Below are positions 50,478 to 58,860 of a stretch of DNA of 64,000 nucleotides, piece by piece. This stretch comes from CAUPWF01 sp963515125 (lineage in GTDB: Bacteria > Bacillota > Clostridia > Lachnospirales > Lachnospiraceae): positions 1 to 64,000 of the forward strand of contig JBQKKG010000008.1 in the NCBI GenBank assembly GCA_052116865.1. The letters are read 5' to 3'. How positions within the stretch are numbered: position 1 is the first letter of the stretch; each line of letters opens with the position of its first letter. A program made the position numbers and the translations under genes. The notes below the pieces were generated by a model. The model saw nothing but the letters and a program-made list of their open reading frames with translations. It had not been told where the DNA came from and did no database searches.

Positions 50478-51095
50478 ATGGTTAAAATTTTAGGGATTTG
50501 TGGTAGTCCTAGAAAAAAATCATCATATAAAGCATTACAAGCAGCATTGGAATCTGCAAAGGAGCAAGGTGATGTAGAAATTGAGTTAGTAGAGCTACGA
50601 GCAAGAAAGATGAATTACTGTATTCACTGTAATAAGTGCCTTCGTGACGAAGCGGATAGATGCACGGTATTCCAAGATGATATGACAATATTGTATGACA
50701 AAGTATATGAAGCAGATGGAATTATTATTGCATCTCCGGTGTATGAAATGAATATTACAGCACAGCTTTCAACCTTTTTTAGCCGCTTCCGATCAGCATG
50801 GATGATCAGCGTAAAAGAACCTTATTTCTTTATGAAAAAGGTAGGTGCTGCAATCGCAGTGGGAGGAACTAGAAACGGTGGGCAAGAAATGACGATTACT
50901 GCCATTAATAATTTTTACAATACCCAAGGAATTACAGTTTGTAGCGGTGGATCAGGAATCTATGCAGGAGTATCCCTTTGGAACCCAGGAGATGGTTCTA
51001 GTGAAATGGATGATAAAATTGGTATGGAACACGCCATTGCATTAGGGAAAAAAATGGCAGTGATGACTAAAATAATGAAAAAAGCAAATACATAG
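50478..51095 (+). CDS. Flavodoxin-like FMN reductase / iron-sulfur flavoprotein
   Basis: 205 residues. The FMN phosphate loop ICGSPRKKSSYKAL is N-terminal, and CIHCNKCLRDEADRC (about 52-66) is the compact Cys motif of the iron-sulfur flavoprotein group. ASPVYEMNITAQ is the usual flavin-contact segment. ATG 50478 has AAGGAG upstream and overlaps nothing; it is 2 nt from the system 3 Mo subunit stop. I infer it is the electron acceptor of the FAD-less hydroxylase. Confidence 0.8.
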   Translation: MVKILGICGSPRKKSSYKALQAALESAKEQGDVEIELVELRARKMNYCIHCNKCLRDEADRCTVFQDDMTILYDKVYEADGIIIASPVYEMNITAQLSTFFSRFRSAWMISVKEPYFFMKKVGAAIAVGGTRNGGQEMTITAINNFYNTQGITVCSGGSGIYAGVSLWNPGDGSSEMDDKIGMEHAIALGKKMAVMTKIMKKANT

Positions 51096-51113
51096 TTACA
51101 TTACCGAAAATAA

Positions 51114-51196
51114 TTGACAAATTATATTTTTATGATATAATTTATTCAGAAAGAGTTTGACAACCTTTAAACAAAGGCTGAAAAACTCTTTTTTTT
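51114..51196 (+). promoter_or_regulatory. Promoter plus attenuator hairpin, element G (xdhC operon)
   Basis: TTGACA (51114-51119), 16-nt spacer, TATAAT (51136-51141). The hairpin 51151-51190 has AAGAGTTT/AAACTCTT outside and CAACCTTT/AAAGGCTG inside, then T's to 51196. The expected start is about 51148, so the hairpin begins almost at the first nucleotide of the RNA. Confidence 0.78.
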
Positions 51197-51238
51197 GATA
51201 TCGAGTTATTTGTGAAAAAAACTTGAGGGGGAAAATGA

Positions 51239-52255
51239 ATGAAAAAAGTATTTGAATCCATTAGGGATTCTCTAAAACAAGATAAAGATGTTGTATTAAT
51301 TACGATTATCGCGGGTTCTGGTTCTACACCAAGAGGTGCGGGGGCAAGAATGTGGGTAGCCTCAGATAAAAGTTGCAAGGGAACAATTGGTGGCGGAAGT
51401 GTGGAGCATCAAGCATACCTAAAAGCGCTAGAAGTTTTAAAAGTGAAAGAGTCAGTGACCGAAGGTTATAATTTAGGTAATGATGACGTAGCTAATATTG
51501 GAATGGTCTGTGGTGGACAGGTGGTCGTTTATTTTCAATTTATTTCACACAAGGACAAGAGCGTAATCACGTTTCTTCAGAGCCTTATTGAACAGTGTGA
51601 ATGCGATGAAGATGCTTGGCTTATCATGGACATTACCAATCAAACGGTATGGGGCATGGGCCTATATACAAGGACGAATGGTCTAAAGGGCATGGAGATT
51701 GAGGAAATACAGCCATTATTGAAGACAAGGGCAATGCGCGCAGAGCTGAAAGGAAAGCTGTATTATTCAGAACCTTTGGTAAAATCAGGAACGGTATATG
51801 TATTTGGTGGAGGCCATGTGGCACAAGAGTTGGTACCTGTATTATCACACTTGGATTTTAAATGTGTGGTGTTAGATGACCGAGAGAAGTTTGCAAATCA
51901 GGAGGTATTCTCAGAGGCAGAGCGCGCAATCGTATGTGATTTTAAGAATATTGGCAGAGATATTTCCATTACATCAAATGACTATGTGGTAGTCATGACG
52001 AGAGGGCATCAACATGATTATGAAGTACAAGCACAGGCATTAGCAAAAAAACCTTGTTATATTGGCATTATGGGTAGTAAACATAAGATTGCATATGTTA
52101 CTGAGAAATTAAGGAAAGATGGATTTACGAAAGAGGAGATTGAAGCATGCCATATGCCAATTGGTACAGCGATTCAGGCCGAGACACCAGCGGAGATTGC
52201 AATCAGTGTGGCAGGAGAATTAATACAAGTGCGTGCCAAGAGGAAACGAGGATAA
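51239..52255 (+). CDS. XdhC/CoxI-family maturation factor
   Basis: 338 residues. N-terminal IAGSGSTPRGAGARMWV and GGSVEHQAY (XdhC_CoxI domain), and a C-terminal Rossmann domain with FGGGHVAQELVPVL (about 192-205), VMTRGHQHDYE and GIMGSKHK. The family binds the molybdenum cofactor and inserts or sulfurates it (in SDMH systems, with selenium) into hydroxylases. First gene of the cofactor supply operon behind element G. It is distinct from the Fe-S subunits also called XdhC. Confidence 0.88.
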   Translation: MKKVFESIRDSLKQDKDVVLITIIAGSGSTPRGAGARMWVASDKSCKGTIGGGSVEHQAYLKALEVLKVKESVTEGYNLGNDDVANIGMVCGGQVVVYFQFISHKDKSVITFLQSLIEQCECDEDAWLIMDITNQTVWGMGLYTRTNGLKGMEIEEIQPLLKTRAMRAELKGKLYYSEPLVKSGTVYVFGGGHVAQELVPVLSHLDFKCVVLDDREKFANQEVFSEAERAIVCDFKNIGRDISITSNDYVVVMTRGHQHDYEVQAQALAKKPCYIGIMGSKHKIAYVTEKLRKDGFTKEEIEACHMPIGTAIQAETPAEIAISVAGELIQVRAKRKRG

Positions 52256-52256
52256 T

Positions 52257-52874
52257 ATGGGAAAAATGCTGTTCTTAGAGGGTCCATCTGGAATTGGGAA
52301 ATCTACAATTATATTAGATGCAGCAAGGGAAAGCAGATTAGCTGGCGCTGGTTTTTTTAGCCAAAGGTTAAATGATGAAGATGGGTGTACCAAAGCGTTT
52401 CAGATGGTTGCCTATCAAGAGGTTAAACAAAGTATCGCGCATTATATAGGAAGTGAAAAAGATATATTTTTTCAATATCCAGGTACCACACATAGTGAAA
52501 TACATATGGAAGTATTTGATCATATTCGAACTATTGTGGGGACATACCAGAATGCAGATTTTTTACTGTTAGACGAAATTGGCGGAATGGAACTCAAATC
52601 AATAATATTTACGGCTTATTTGTATGAATTGTTAGGGAGTGGAATCCCCTGCATAGGTGTTATAAAATCTCAATTCAATCATCAGCATATGGGAAAGCGA
52701 ATTCAGGAAACAAGAATGTCCAGAGAACAGTATCTGATATTGAGAAAACGATTAGTACATCAATATGGAGCTCAGATTGTATATATGGAAACCACAGAAA
52801 GACAATTGGCACAGCAGAGAATAATGGAGTTTTTTAAGGAGATTAAGAATCCCACAAGAAATCATCCTTTCTAA
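52257..52874 (+). CDS. THEP1-like NTPase
   Basis: 205 residues. Walker A LEGPSGIGKSTI at the N-terminus; Walker B DFLLLDEIGGMELKS, the DEIG-ME form typical of the THEP1/NTPase_1 family. ATG 52257 lies 1 nt after the xdhC stop. It is probably a cytosolic nucleotide hydrolase or kinase acting with cofactor delivery; a role is inferred only from position. Confidence 0.72.
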   Translation: MGKMLFLEGPSGIGKSTIILDAARESRLAGAGFFSQRLNDEDGCTKAFQMVAYQEVKQSIAHYIGSEKDIFFQYPGTTHSEIHMEVFDHIRTIVGTYQNADFLLLDEIGGMELKSIIFTAYLYELLGSGIPCIGVIKSQFNHQHMGKRIQETRMSREQYLILRKRLVHQYGAQIVYMETTERQLAQQRIMEFFKEIKNPTRNHPF

Positions 52875-52892
52875 ATCAACGGAGGTTAACGC

Positions 52893-53903
52893 GTGACAAA
52901 GAAAAAAGTGAGGCGAAGAATACAGGGCCTTATTATATTATTTATAGTAATTATTATGGTATCCTTATCTCTTGGACGTTATTGGATTGACCCAGGAACC
53001 ATAATAAAAGTATTTCTTTCGAAAGTCTTTCCCATACAAGTGACTTGGGAAGCGCAAGTTGAGACAGTGCTATTTCATGTCAGATTCCCGAGAATTTTAT
53101 TAGGAATTTTAGTAGGTGCAGGTCTTTCGCTTGCTGGGGCTACCTATCAGGGGATTTTTCAAAACCCAATGGTATCTCCAGATATATTAGGGGCTTCATG
53201 GGGAGCTGGGTTTGGAGCGGCACTTGCATTATTCATGTCTTTTCACTATGCCGGAGTGAGTTTGAGTGCCTTTGTATTTGGCCTTGCTGCAGTACTAGTA
53301 GTATGTGTGATTGGTCGTATTGTCAAACACAATGTAACACTTGGGTTTATTTTAGCTGGGATTATGGTAGGCTCAATTTTTAGCTCCGGAGTTTCTTTTT
53401 TAAAGTTAGTAGCAGATCCGCTGAATACGTTGCCTGCCATTACTTATTGGCTTATGGGAAGCTTAGCATCGTCCAAAGGAATTGATGTTTGCTTTGCTGG
53501 CCCGATTATTATCGTGGGGATGATACCGATCGTGTTACTACGGTGGAAGATTAATGTGCTAACTATGGGGGATGATGAGGCAAAGGCAATGGGGATAAAT
53601 GCAAAAAAGCTAAGACTTATTTTAATTTTATGTGCCACCTTGATTACCGCAGCCGCCGTATCTGTAAGCGGAATGATTGGGTGGGTAGGGTTGGTAATAC
53701 CTCATTTTACACGTATGTTGGTTGGAAATGATTACCGAAGGGTTGTACCTGTCTCTATCTTATTAGGTGGAATGTACCTTGTCTTAGTGGATGATTTCGC
53801 CAGAATGTTAACCACAAGTGAAGTACCACTTGGTATTTTAACTGCTTTTGTGGGGGCGCCGTTCTTCCTATATCTAATTGTGAAAGAGGGGAAAAAGATA
53901 TAA
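52893..53903 (+). CDS. FecCD-family ABC importer permease
   Basis: 336 residues with about ten membrane segments. RLPRILLGI-like VRFPRILLGILVGAGLSLA, GATYQGIFQNPMVSPDILG and MIGWVGLVIPHFTRMLVG are family marks. GTG start 52893 behind GGAGG. FecCD permeases carry siderophores or cobalamin, but a molybdate/tungstate branch (MolB) exists; surroundings of XdhC, ModE-like and modABC genes favour molybdate, tungstate or selenium-related cargo. Confidence 0.87.
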   Translation: MTKKKVRRRIQGLIILFIVIIMVSLSLGRYWIDPGTIIKVFLSKVFPIQVTWEAQVETVLFHVRFPRILLGILVGAGLSLAGATYQGIFQNPMVSPDILGASWGAGFGAALALFMSFHYAGVSLSAFVFGLAAVLVVCVIGRIVKHNVTLGFILAGIMVGSIFSSGVSFLKLVADPLNTLPAITYWLMGSLASSKGIDVCFAGPIIIVGMIPIVLLRWKINVLTMGDDEAKAMGINAKKLRLILILCATLITAAAVSVSGMIGWVGLVIPHFTRMLVGNDYRRVVPVSILLGGMYLVLVDDFARMLTTSEVPLGILTAFVGAPFFLYLIVKEGKKI

Positions 53904-54700
53904 TGAGTCTACAAGTGGAAGATCTTCGATTTTCTTATCGGGGATGGCAAGTATTAAAGGGAGTATCATTTTGTCTGAAGCAGGGGAATCTTGTATGTAT
54001 ATTAGGGAAAAATGGTGCAGGAAAAAGTACGCTTTTTCGATGTATTCTTAGCATGCTTTCTAATTATAAAGGAACGATTTTAGTTAATAAAAAAAATATT
54101 AAGCAGTGTACGATTCAAGAGTTGGCGGATAGTATTGCCTATATACCTCAAGTACATAGTGCAGTCTATAATTTTTCTGTCATTGATATGGTATTGATGG
54201 GGACTACGGCATCTATGGGAACATTTAAAACTCCTGGTAAAAAGGAGTACAAGAGGGCATTAGAAGCTCTTCAAATGGCTCATATTGAGTATTTGGAACA
54301 TCGTACATTTGGACATATCAGTGGTGGAGAACAGCAGATGGTTCTTATTGCACGTGCCATTGCTCAACAAGCACGTATTCTAATTATGGATGAACCTTGT
54401 TCTAGCTTAGACTATGGTAATCAGATACGTATTATGGAGATGACAAAAAGATTAGCAGAGCAGGGGTATCTGATTTTACAATCCACACATAATCCTGAAC
54501 ATGCACTATTGTATGCAGATCAGGTCATGGTTTTGGACGAAGGAGTTATTCGTCAGTTTGGAGAGCCTAATGAAGTGTTGACAGAAGATGTCTTAGGACA
54601 TATTTATGGAATTGACATTTCTTTATGCGATATAGGGTGGGATAACAGAAAAGTATGTATTCCATCTCAAGAAGCAAAAATGAAGGGAGAAGAGCAATGA
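53903..54700 (+). CDS. FecE/MolC-type ABC importer ATPase
   Basis: 265 residues. Walker A LGKNGAGKSTLFR, Q-loop YIPQVHS, signature ISGGEQQMVLIARA and Walker B ILIMDEPCSSLD. The start shares one base with the permease stop, and the stop overlaps the binding-protein ATG by 4 nt. Energises the importer with the two flanking proteins. Confidence 0.9.
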   Translation: MSLQVEDLRFSYRGWQVLKGVSFCLKQGNLVCILGKNGAGKSTLFRCILSMLSNYKGTILVNKKNIKQCTIQELADSIAYIPQVHSAVYNFSVIDMVLMGTTASMGTFKTPGKKEYKRALEALQMAHIEYLEHRTFGHISGGEQQMVLIARAIAQQARILIMDEPCSSLDYGNQIRIMEMTKRLAEQGYLILQSTHNPEHALLYADQVMVLDEGVIRQFGEPNEVLTEDVLGHIYGIDISLCDIGWDNRKVCIPSQEAKMKGEEQ

Positions 54701-55794
54701 AAAAGAGTAATGTAAAAGGGAAGGTAATCCTCCTTGCACTTGTATGGATGTTATCTATGGCATTAGCTGGGTGTGCAGGAAATACCAAGAAAGAGGCAGC
54801 GAAGGAAAAAACGAACGTTGAAGAAACAAAAAGTGAAACAAGAATATTTACCGACTCTGCTGGCAGAGAAGTAGAATTGCCGACAAAGATTCAAACAGTA
54901 GCACCGTCAGGTCCGCTGGCGCAAATTGTGTTATATACGGCTTGCCCAGATAAACTAGCAGGTGTAGCTTCGGATTTTTCAGAAGACACCAAGAAATATA
55001 TTGATTCCAAGTATGCAGAATTACCGAAATTCGGACAATTCTACGGAAAGAATGCGAATCTTAATATGGAAGCCTTATTAAAAGAAAATCCGAATGTTAT
55101 CATAGATATCGGAGAGGCGAAAGAGACCGTAAAAGAGGATATGGACAACTTGCAAGATCAGTTAGGAATTCCGGTTGTATTTGTAGAAGCAACCATGCAG
55201 ACCATGGATCACACATATGAGATGTTAGGAGAATTACTTGGTAACGAAAAAGAAATGGCAACGCTAAGTAAGTATTGTAACACAACAATTGATCATGCAA
55301 ATAAAGTGTCTAAAGGACTAGATGAGGAAGAGAAAGTAAGTGTATACTTAGCATTGGGCGATGATGGACTTCATACGAATGCGAATGGTTCCTTCCACGC
55401 AGAGTCGTTAGACCTTGTGGGAGCTAAAAATATTGCGGATGTAGAAGTGGTTGGGCCAGGTGCTGGAAGCCAGGTGTCTATGGAGCAAGTGATTAACTGG
55501 AATCCAAATGTGATTCTTACTTACTCAGATAGCGTATACGATATCATTACAACGAGTGAAACTTGGGCAGGTCTAGATGCAGTAAAAAATCAAAAAGTTT
55601 ACAAGGTGCCAAAGGCACCATATAATTTTGTAAGTGACCCACCATCTGTAAATCGCATGATCGGAATTGATTGGTTAGGTAGTCTGCTATATCCAGATCA
55701 ATATGACTTTAGCGATGATGAAATGAAGACTTTTTATAAAGACTTTTATCATATTGATTTAACCGATGATCAGGTGAAAGAAATTCTAGGATAA
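54697..55794 (+). CDS. Periplasmic-type (PF01497) substrate-binding lipoprotein
   Basis: 365 residues. Lipoprotein signal with lipobox ALAGCAG (lipidation expected near Cys26). The class III binding-protein fold begins FTDSAGREVELPTKIQTV and continues with LKENPNVIIDIG and MEQVINWNPNVILTYSD. ATG 54697 overlaps the ATPase stop; an upstream in-frame start lies inside the ATPase gene. Ligand unknown, probably an oxyanion or metal complex as argued for the permease. Confidence 0.87.
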   Translation: MKKSNVKGKVILLALVWMLSMALAGCAGNTKKEAAKEKTNVEETKSETRIFTDSAGREVELPTKIQTVAPSGPLAQIVLYTACPDKLAGVASDFSEDTKKYIDSKYAELPKFGQFYGKNANLNMEALLKENPNVIIDIGEAKETVKEDMDNLQDQLGIPVVFVEATMQTMDHTYEMLGELLGNEKEMATLSKYCNTTIDHANKVSKGLDEEEKVSVYLALGDDGLHTNANGSFHAESLDLVGAKNIADVEVVGPGAGSQVSMEQVINWNPNVILTYSDSVYDIITTSETWAGLDAVKNQKVYKVPKAPYNFVSDPPSVNRMIGIDWLGSLLYPDQYDFSDDEMKTFYKDFYHIDLTDDQVKEILG

Positions 55795-55831
55795 TTAAAA
55801 GTTAATTTATAAGAAAAGGAGAGATAGGGAT

Positions 55832-56176
55832 ATGGAGAGGCAAGGGTTTCAGCCGGTTGTAACCGTTAGAATGTCAAAAGACAAGGTTTTTTTTGGACCA
55901 GGCGTCATGATGATATTAAAAGCGCTAGAAGCTACAGGTTCTATGAAAGAAGCGTGCAGAATTTCTGGACTTTCCTATTCCAAAGCTTGGAAGATATTAA
56001 ATACTGCAGAAGAACAGTTAGGGCATGCATTAGTAGAGCGTCAGCATGGCGGGAAAAGTGGTGGCGGCTGTGTCGTCACTAATGAAGGTAAAGTGTTAAT
56101 GAGAGAATATCTTAGAGCAGAGAAACGTATCAAAGAATATGCAAAAGAAGTATTTAAAGAAGTGTGGGAATCGTAG
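55832..56176 (+). CDS. ModE-like winged-helix regulator without molybdate-binding domain
   Basis: 114 residues. A single LysR/ModE-type helix-turn-helix: GPGVMMILKALEATGSMKEA, then CRISGLSYSKAWKILNTAEE and QHGGKSGGGCVVTNEGKV, typical of the ModE N-terminal domain. The C-terminal TOBE domains that sense molybdate are absent, as in many short clostridial forms. It is placed between the two transport systems and may act on the palindrome at 56214. AAGGAGAGATAGG precedes the ATG. Confidence 0.82.
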   Translation: MERQGFQPVVTVRMSKDKVFFGPGVMMILKALEATGSMKEACRISGLSYSKAWKILNTAEEQLGHALVERQHGGKSGGGCVVTNEGKVLMREYLRAEKRIKEYAKEVFKEVWES

Positions 56177-56183
56177 GGAAAAG

Positions 56184-56206
56184 CGGGGGGCACCCCCCCG
56201 TTTTTA
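56184..56206 (+). terminator. GC-rich intrinsic terminator
   Basis: CGGGGGG (184-190 of this block, i.e. 56184-56190) with CCCCCCCG (56193-56200), then TTTTT. It separates the ModE-like gene from modABC. Confidence 0.85.
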
Positions 56207-56213
56207 TTCGTAA

Positions 56214-56237
56214 CGAGTTGTTTTAAAAAAACAATCG
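56214..56237. promoter_or_regulatory. Inverted repeat upstream of modA
   Basis: TTGTTTT (56218-56224) and AAAACAA (56228-56234) with flanking CG pairs, 21 bp before the modA start. Candidate operator for the ModE-like protein. No good -35/-10 pair can be placed between the terminator and the repeat. Confidence 0.45.
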
Positions 56238-56254
56238 AAAAGGAGAAAATTAGA

Positions 56255-57073
56255 ATGAAAAAGATTATGGTATGTATGTTAACAATTATACTTGGAATAA
56301 GTTTATTAGCTGGATGTGCACCGAAAGAGGAAAAAAAGAAGGCTACAAAAGTAGAAAAGGAAGAGGAAGCATGTGAATTATATGTGTTTATTGCCGCAAG
56401 TTTAAAAAATTCAATGGAAGAAATTAAGACTATGTATGAAAAGGATCATCCAAATGTAACAATTACATATAATGCAGATAGTTCCGGAACATTGCAGACA
56501 CAAATTGAAGAAGGAGCACAGTGTGATATCTTTTTTTCTGCCGCAACAAAGCAAATGACTGCATTGAATGATGGGGGATACGTTATACCTGACTCTATTG
56601 TTAATTTATTAGAAAATAAAATTGTCCTCATAAAGGCGAAAGGGGCAGAAACAACTGTTACAGGATTTGAAAATATTACAAATGCAGCAAATTTGGCATT
56701 GGCCGGGGAGGATGTTCCGGTTGGCCAGTATGCAAGGAAACTATTTAATACAATGGGTACTACAGAAGCTGTCATGGGTATGGAGATAAATGAAGGAGCA
56801 AATGTAACTGCAGTACTTACGTCAGTATCAGAAAAAAGTAATGAAGTAGGAATTGTATATGCTACAGATGCAGCCTCTATGCCAGAGTCTGTGGAAATAA
56901 TTGCAGAGGCAACGGCAGAGCAGGTTGATCCTGCTATTTATCCAGTGGGACTAATTAAAGACGAAGAGGCTACAAGTGCAGTCACCAATGCTGCCCAAGA
57001 ATTCGTGAAGTATCTTAGGAGTGAACAAGCGATGGAAGTGTTTAAAAAAGCTGGATTTATAGCAGTTAAATAA
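56255..57073 (+). CDS. modA: Molybdate-binding lipoprotein ModA
   Basis: 272 residues. Signal with lipobox LAGCAP (lipidation near Cys21). The ModA fold begins YVFIAASLKNSMEEI, with TITYNADSSGTLQTQIEEGA, and near the end VEIIAEAT and YPVGLIKDEE. It binds molybdate (or tungstate) outside the membrane and delivers it to ModB. GAAAAGGAGAAAAT precedes the ATG. Confidence 0.93.
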   Translation: MKKIMVCMLTIILGISLLAGCAPKEEKKKATKVEKEEEACELYVFIAASLKNSMEEIKTMYEKDHPNVTITYNADSSGTLQTQIEEGAQCDIFFSAATKQMTALNDGGYVIPDSIVNLLENKIVLIKAKGAETTVTGFENITNAANLALAGEDVPVGQYARKLFNTMGTTEAVMGMEINEGANVTAVLTSVSEKSNEVGIVYATDAASMPESVEIIAEATAEQVDPAIYPVGLIKDEEATSAVTNAAQEFVKYLRSEQAMEVFKKAGFIAVK

Positions 57074-57085
57074 GAGGTTACCATT

Positions 57086-57784
57086 ATGGTGGAAATAATG
57101 AAACAAGCAGATTGGAGCCCATTTTTTATCTCTATAAAAACAGGATTTCTGGCTACAAGTATTGCTTTTTTTCTTGGAATATGGTCGGCAAAATTAATTA
57201 TGAAGTGTAATAAGCTGACCAAGGCAATCTTAGATGGCATTTTGACGCTACCACTAGTGCTGCCGCCGACGGTTGCTGGTTTTTTCTTACTATTGATATT
57301 TAGTTTGAAACGACCATTCGGAAATTATTTGTATGTTAATTTTGATATAAAGTTTGTACAAACATGGCCGGGTTGTGTTATAGCAGCATTCGTGATCGCA
57401 TTTCCACTTATGTACCGTAATGCAAGGGCGGCATTTGAACAAATTGATATTTCTGTAATCTATGCAGGACGCACGTTAGGGATGTCTGAACTTCAGATTT
57501 TCTGGAAAGTGATTGTACCAATGGCAACACCGGGACTAGCTTCAGGTACGGTACTTGCATTTGCAAGGGCTGTTGGAGAATATGGTGCGACTGCAATGTT
57601 AGCTGGAAATATACTGGGAAAGACAAGAACTATATCCGTTGCCATTGCATCAGAAGTAGCAGCTGGAAATTGGGACGTTGCTGGGTTCTGGGTCATTGTT
57701 ATTGTGATTTTTTCTTTCCTGATTGTTGCGTTAATTAATTGGATATCGAGCTTGGGAATGAAGCAATTAAAGAGGTGGGAGTAA
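57086..57784 (+). CDS. modB: Molybdate ABC permease ModB
   Basis: 232 residues, about five membrane segments. The EAA-type loop EQIDISVIYAGRTLGMSELQ-like region and VPMATPGLASGTVLAFARA mark the molybdate permease family. GAGG lies 9 nt before ATG 57086. The stop overlaps the modC ATG. Confidence 0.92.
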   Translation: MVEIMKQADWSPFFISIKTGFLATSIAFFLGIWSAKLIMKCNKLTKAILDGILTLPLVLPPTVAGFFLLLIFSLKRPFGNYLYVNFDIKFVQTWPGCVIAAFVIAFPLMYRNARAAFEQIDISVIYAGRTLGMSELQIFWKVIVPMATPGLASGTVLAFARAVGEYGATAMLAGNILGKTRTISVAIASEVAAGNWDVAGFWVIVIVIFSFLIVALINWISSLGMKQLKRWE

Positions 57785-58842
57785 TGGCATTACAGGTAGA
57801 AATAAAAAAAATGTATCCTGGATTTTCGTTAGATGTTGCTTTGTCATGTGAAGATACATGTACTGGAATATTAGGGGCATCTGGATGCGGAAAAAGTATG
57901 ACACTTCGCTGTATTGCAGGGGTAGAACAACCAGATGAAGGGCGTATTGTATTGGATGGAAAGGTTCTATTTGATTCAGCTACTAAGATTAATCTCTCGC
58001 CAAAAGAGCGTAATGTAGGATATTTGTTTCAAAATTATGCATTATTTCCAACAATGACGGTGGCTAAGAACATTGCTTGTGGGGTGAAAGGGAGAGCACG
58101 GAAGCAAACAATAGAGATTAGGAAAATGGTACAACAACAGATGAATACCTTTCGTCTACAGGGGCTAGAGAATCGATTGCCAGATCAATTATCAGGTGGA
58201 CAACAACAACGAGTTGCATTAGCCAGAATGTTAATAGGAAACCCATCCATGATTATGCTGGATGAACCATTTTCAGCTATGGATGGGTACCTTAAAGATG
58301 CGTTACAACATGAGTTGAGTAGTATGCTCAGTACATTTAAAGGAGAAGTAATCTTGGTATCACATAGCCGGGATGAGATTTATAAATTTTGTTCTCAAGT
58401 AGCTGTTATGGATAGGGGAAAAACAATATTGAAGGGGGATACAAAAGAAATTTTTCTACAGCCCAAGCTAAAAGAAGTAGCAAGGTTGACTGGTTGTAAA
58501 AATATATCGGCTGCTCAAAAGATTAGTGATTATGTACTGTTTGCAACAGACTGGAATTGCCAATTGCATACAAAGGAAAGCATAGGAGACAAAGTTCAAT
58601 ATGTGGCAATTAGAGGCCACAAAGTACGACAGGCAAAAAAAGAAGATCGGTTAAATGTAGTAGAGGTGACCTTTGTGGATTATGTGGAGGCGCCTTTTGA
58701 ATATCAATATTTAGTACAACCTAAATTAGGTGGAACACAGATTTGGTGGATGGACAGTAAAAGGAATTATAAAAATTATGTTGAAAAGAAAGAACCAAAT
58801 TATGTAGTATTACCGCCAGAAGATTTGATGCTTTTGAGATAA
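57784..58842 (+). CDS. modC: Molybdate ABC ATPase ModC
   Basis: 352 residues. Walker A LGASGCGKSMTLR, Q-loop YLFQNYALFP, signature LSGGQQQRVALARM, Walker B IMLDEPFSAMD and the H-loop VSHSRDE. A C-terminal region of about 120 residues follows the nucleotide-binding domain and carries a divergent TOBE-like part. Start 57784 overlaps the modB stop; an earlier in-frame start lies within modB. Powers molybdate uptake for the hydroxylases. Confidence 0.92.
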   Translation: MALQVEIKKMYPGFSLDVALSCEDTCTGILGASGCGKSMTLRCIAGVEQPDEGRIVLDGKVLFDSATKINLSPKERNVGYLFQNYALFPTMTVAKNIACGVKGRARKQTIEIRKMVQQQMNTFRLQGLENRLPDQLSGGQQQRVALARMLIGNPSMIMLDEPFSAMDGYLKDALQHELSSMLSTFKGEVILVSHSRDEIYKFCSQVAVMDRGKTILKGDTKEIFLQPKLKEVARLTGCKNISAAQKISDYVLFATDWNCQLHTKESIGDKVQYVAIRGHKVRQAKKEDRLNVVEVTFVDYVEAPFEYQYLVQPKLGGTQIWWMDSKRNYKNYVEKKEPNYVVLPPEDLMLLR

Positions 58843-58860
58843 AAGTGGAAGGAGATTTGT

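Noticed and set aside
29154..51196. The seven hairpins as ordinary terminators of upstream genes
   Set aside because: They lie downstream of promoters and ahead of the next gene, and one is on the strand opposite to its upstream neighbour. I cannot exclude that some also stop read-through.
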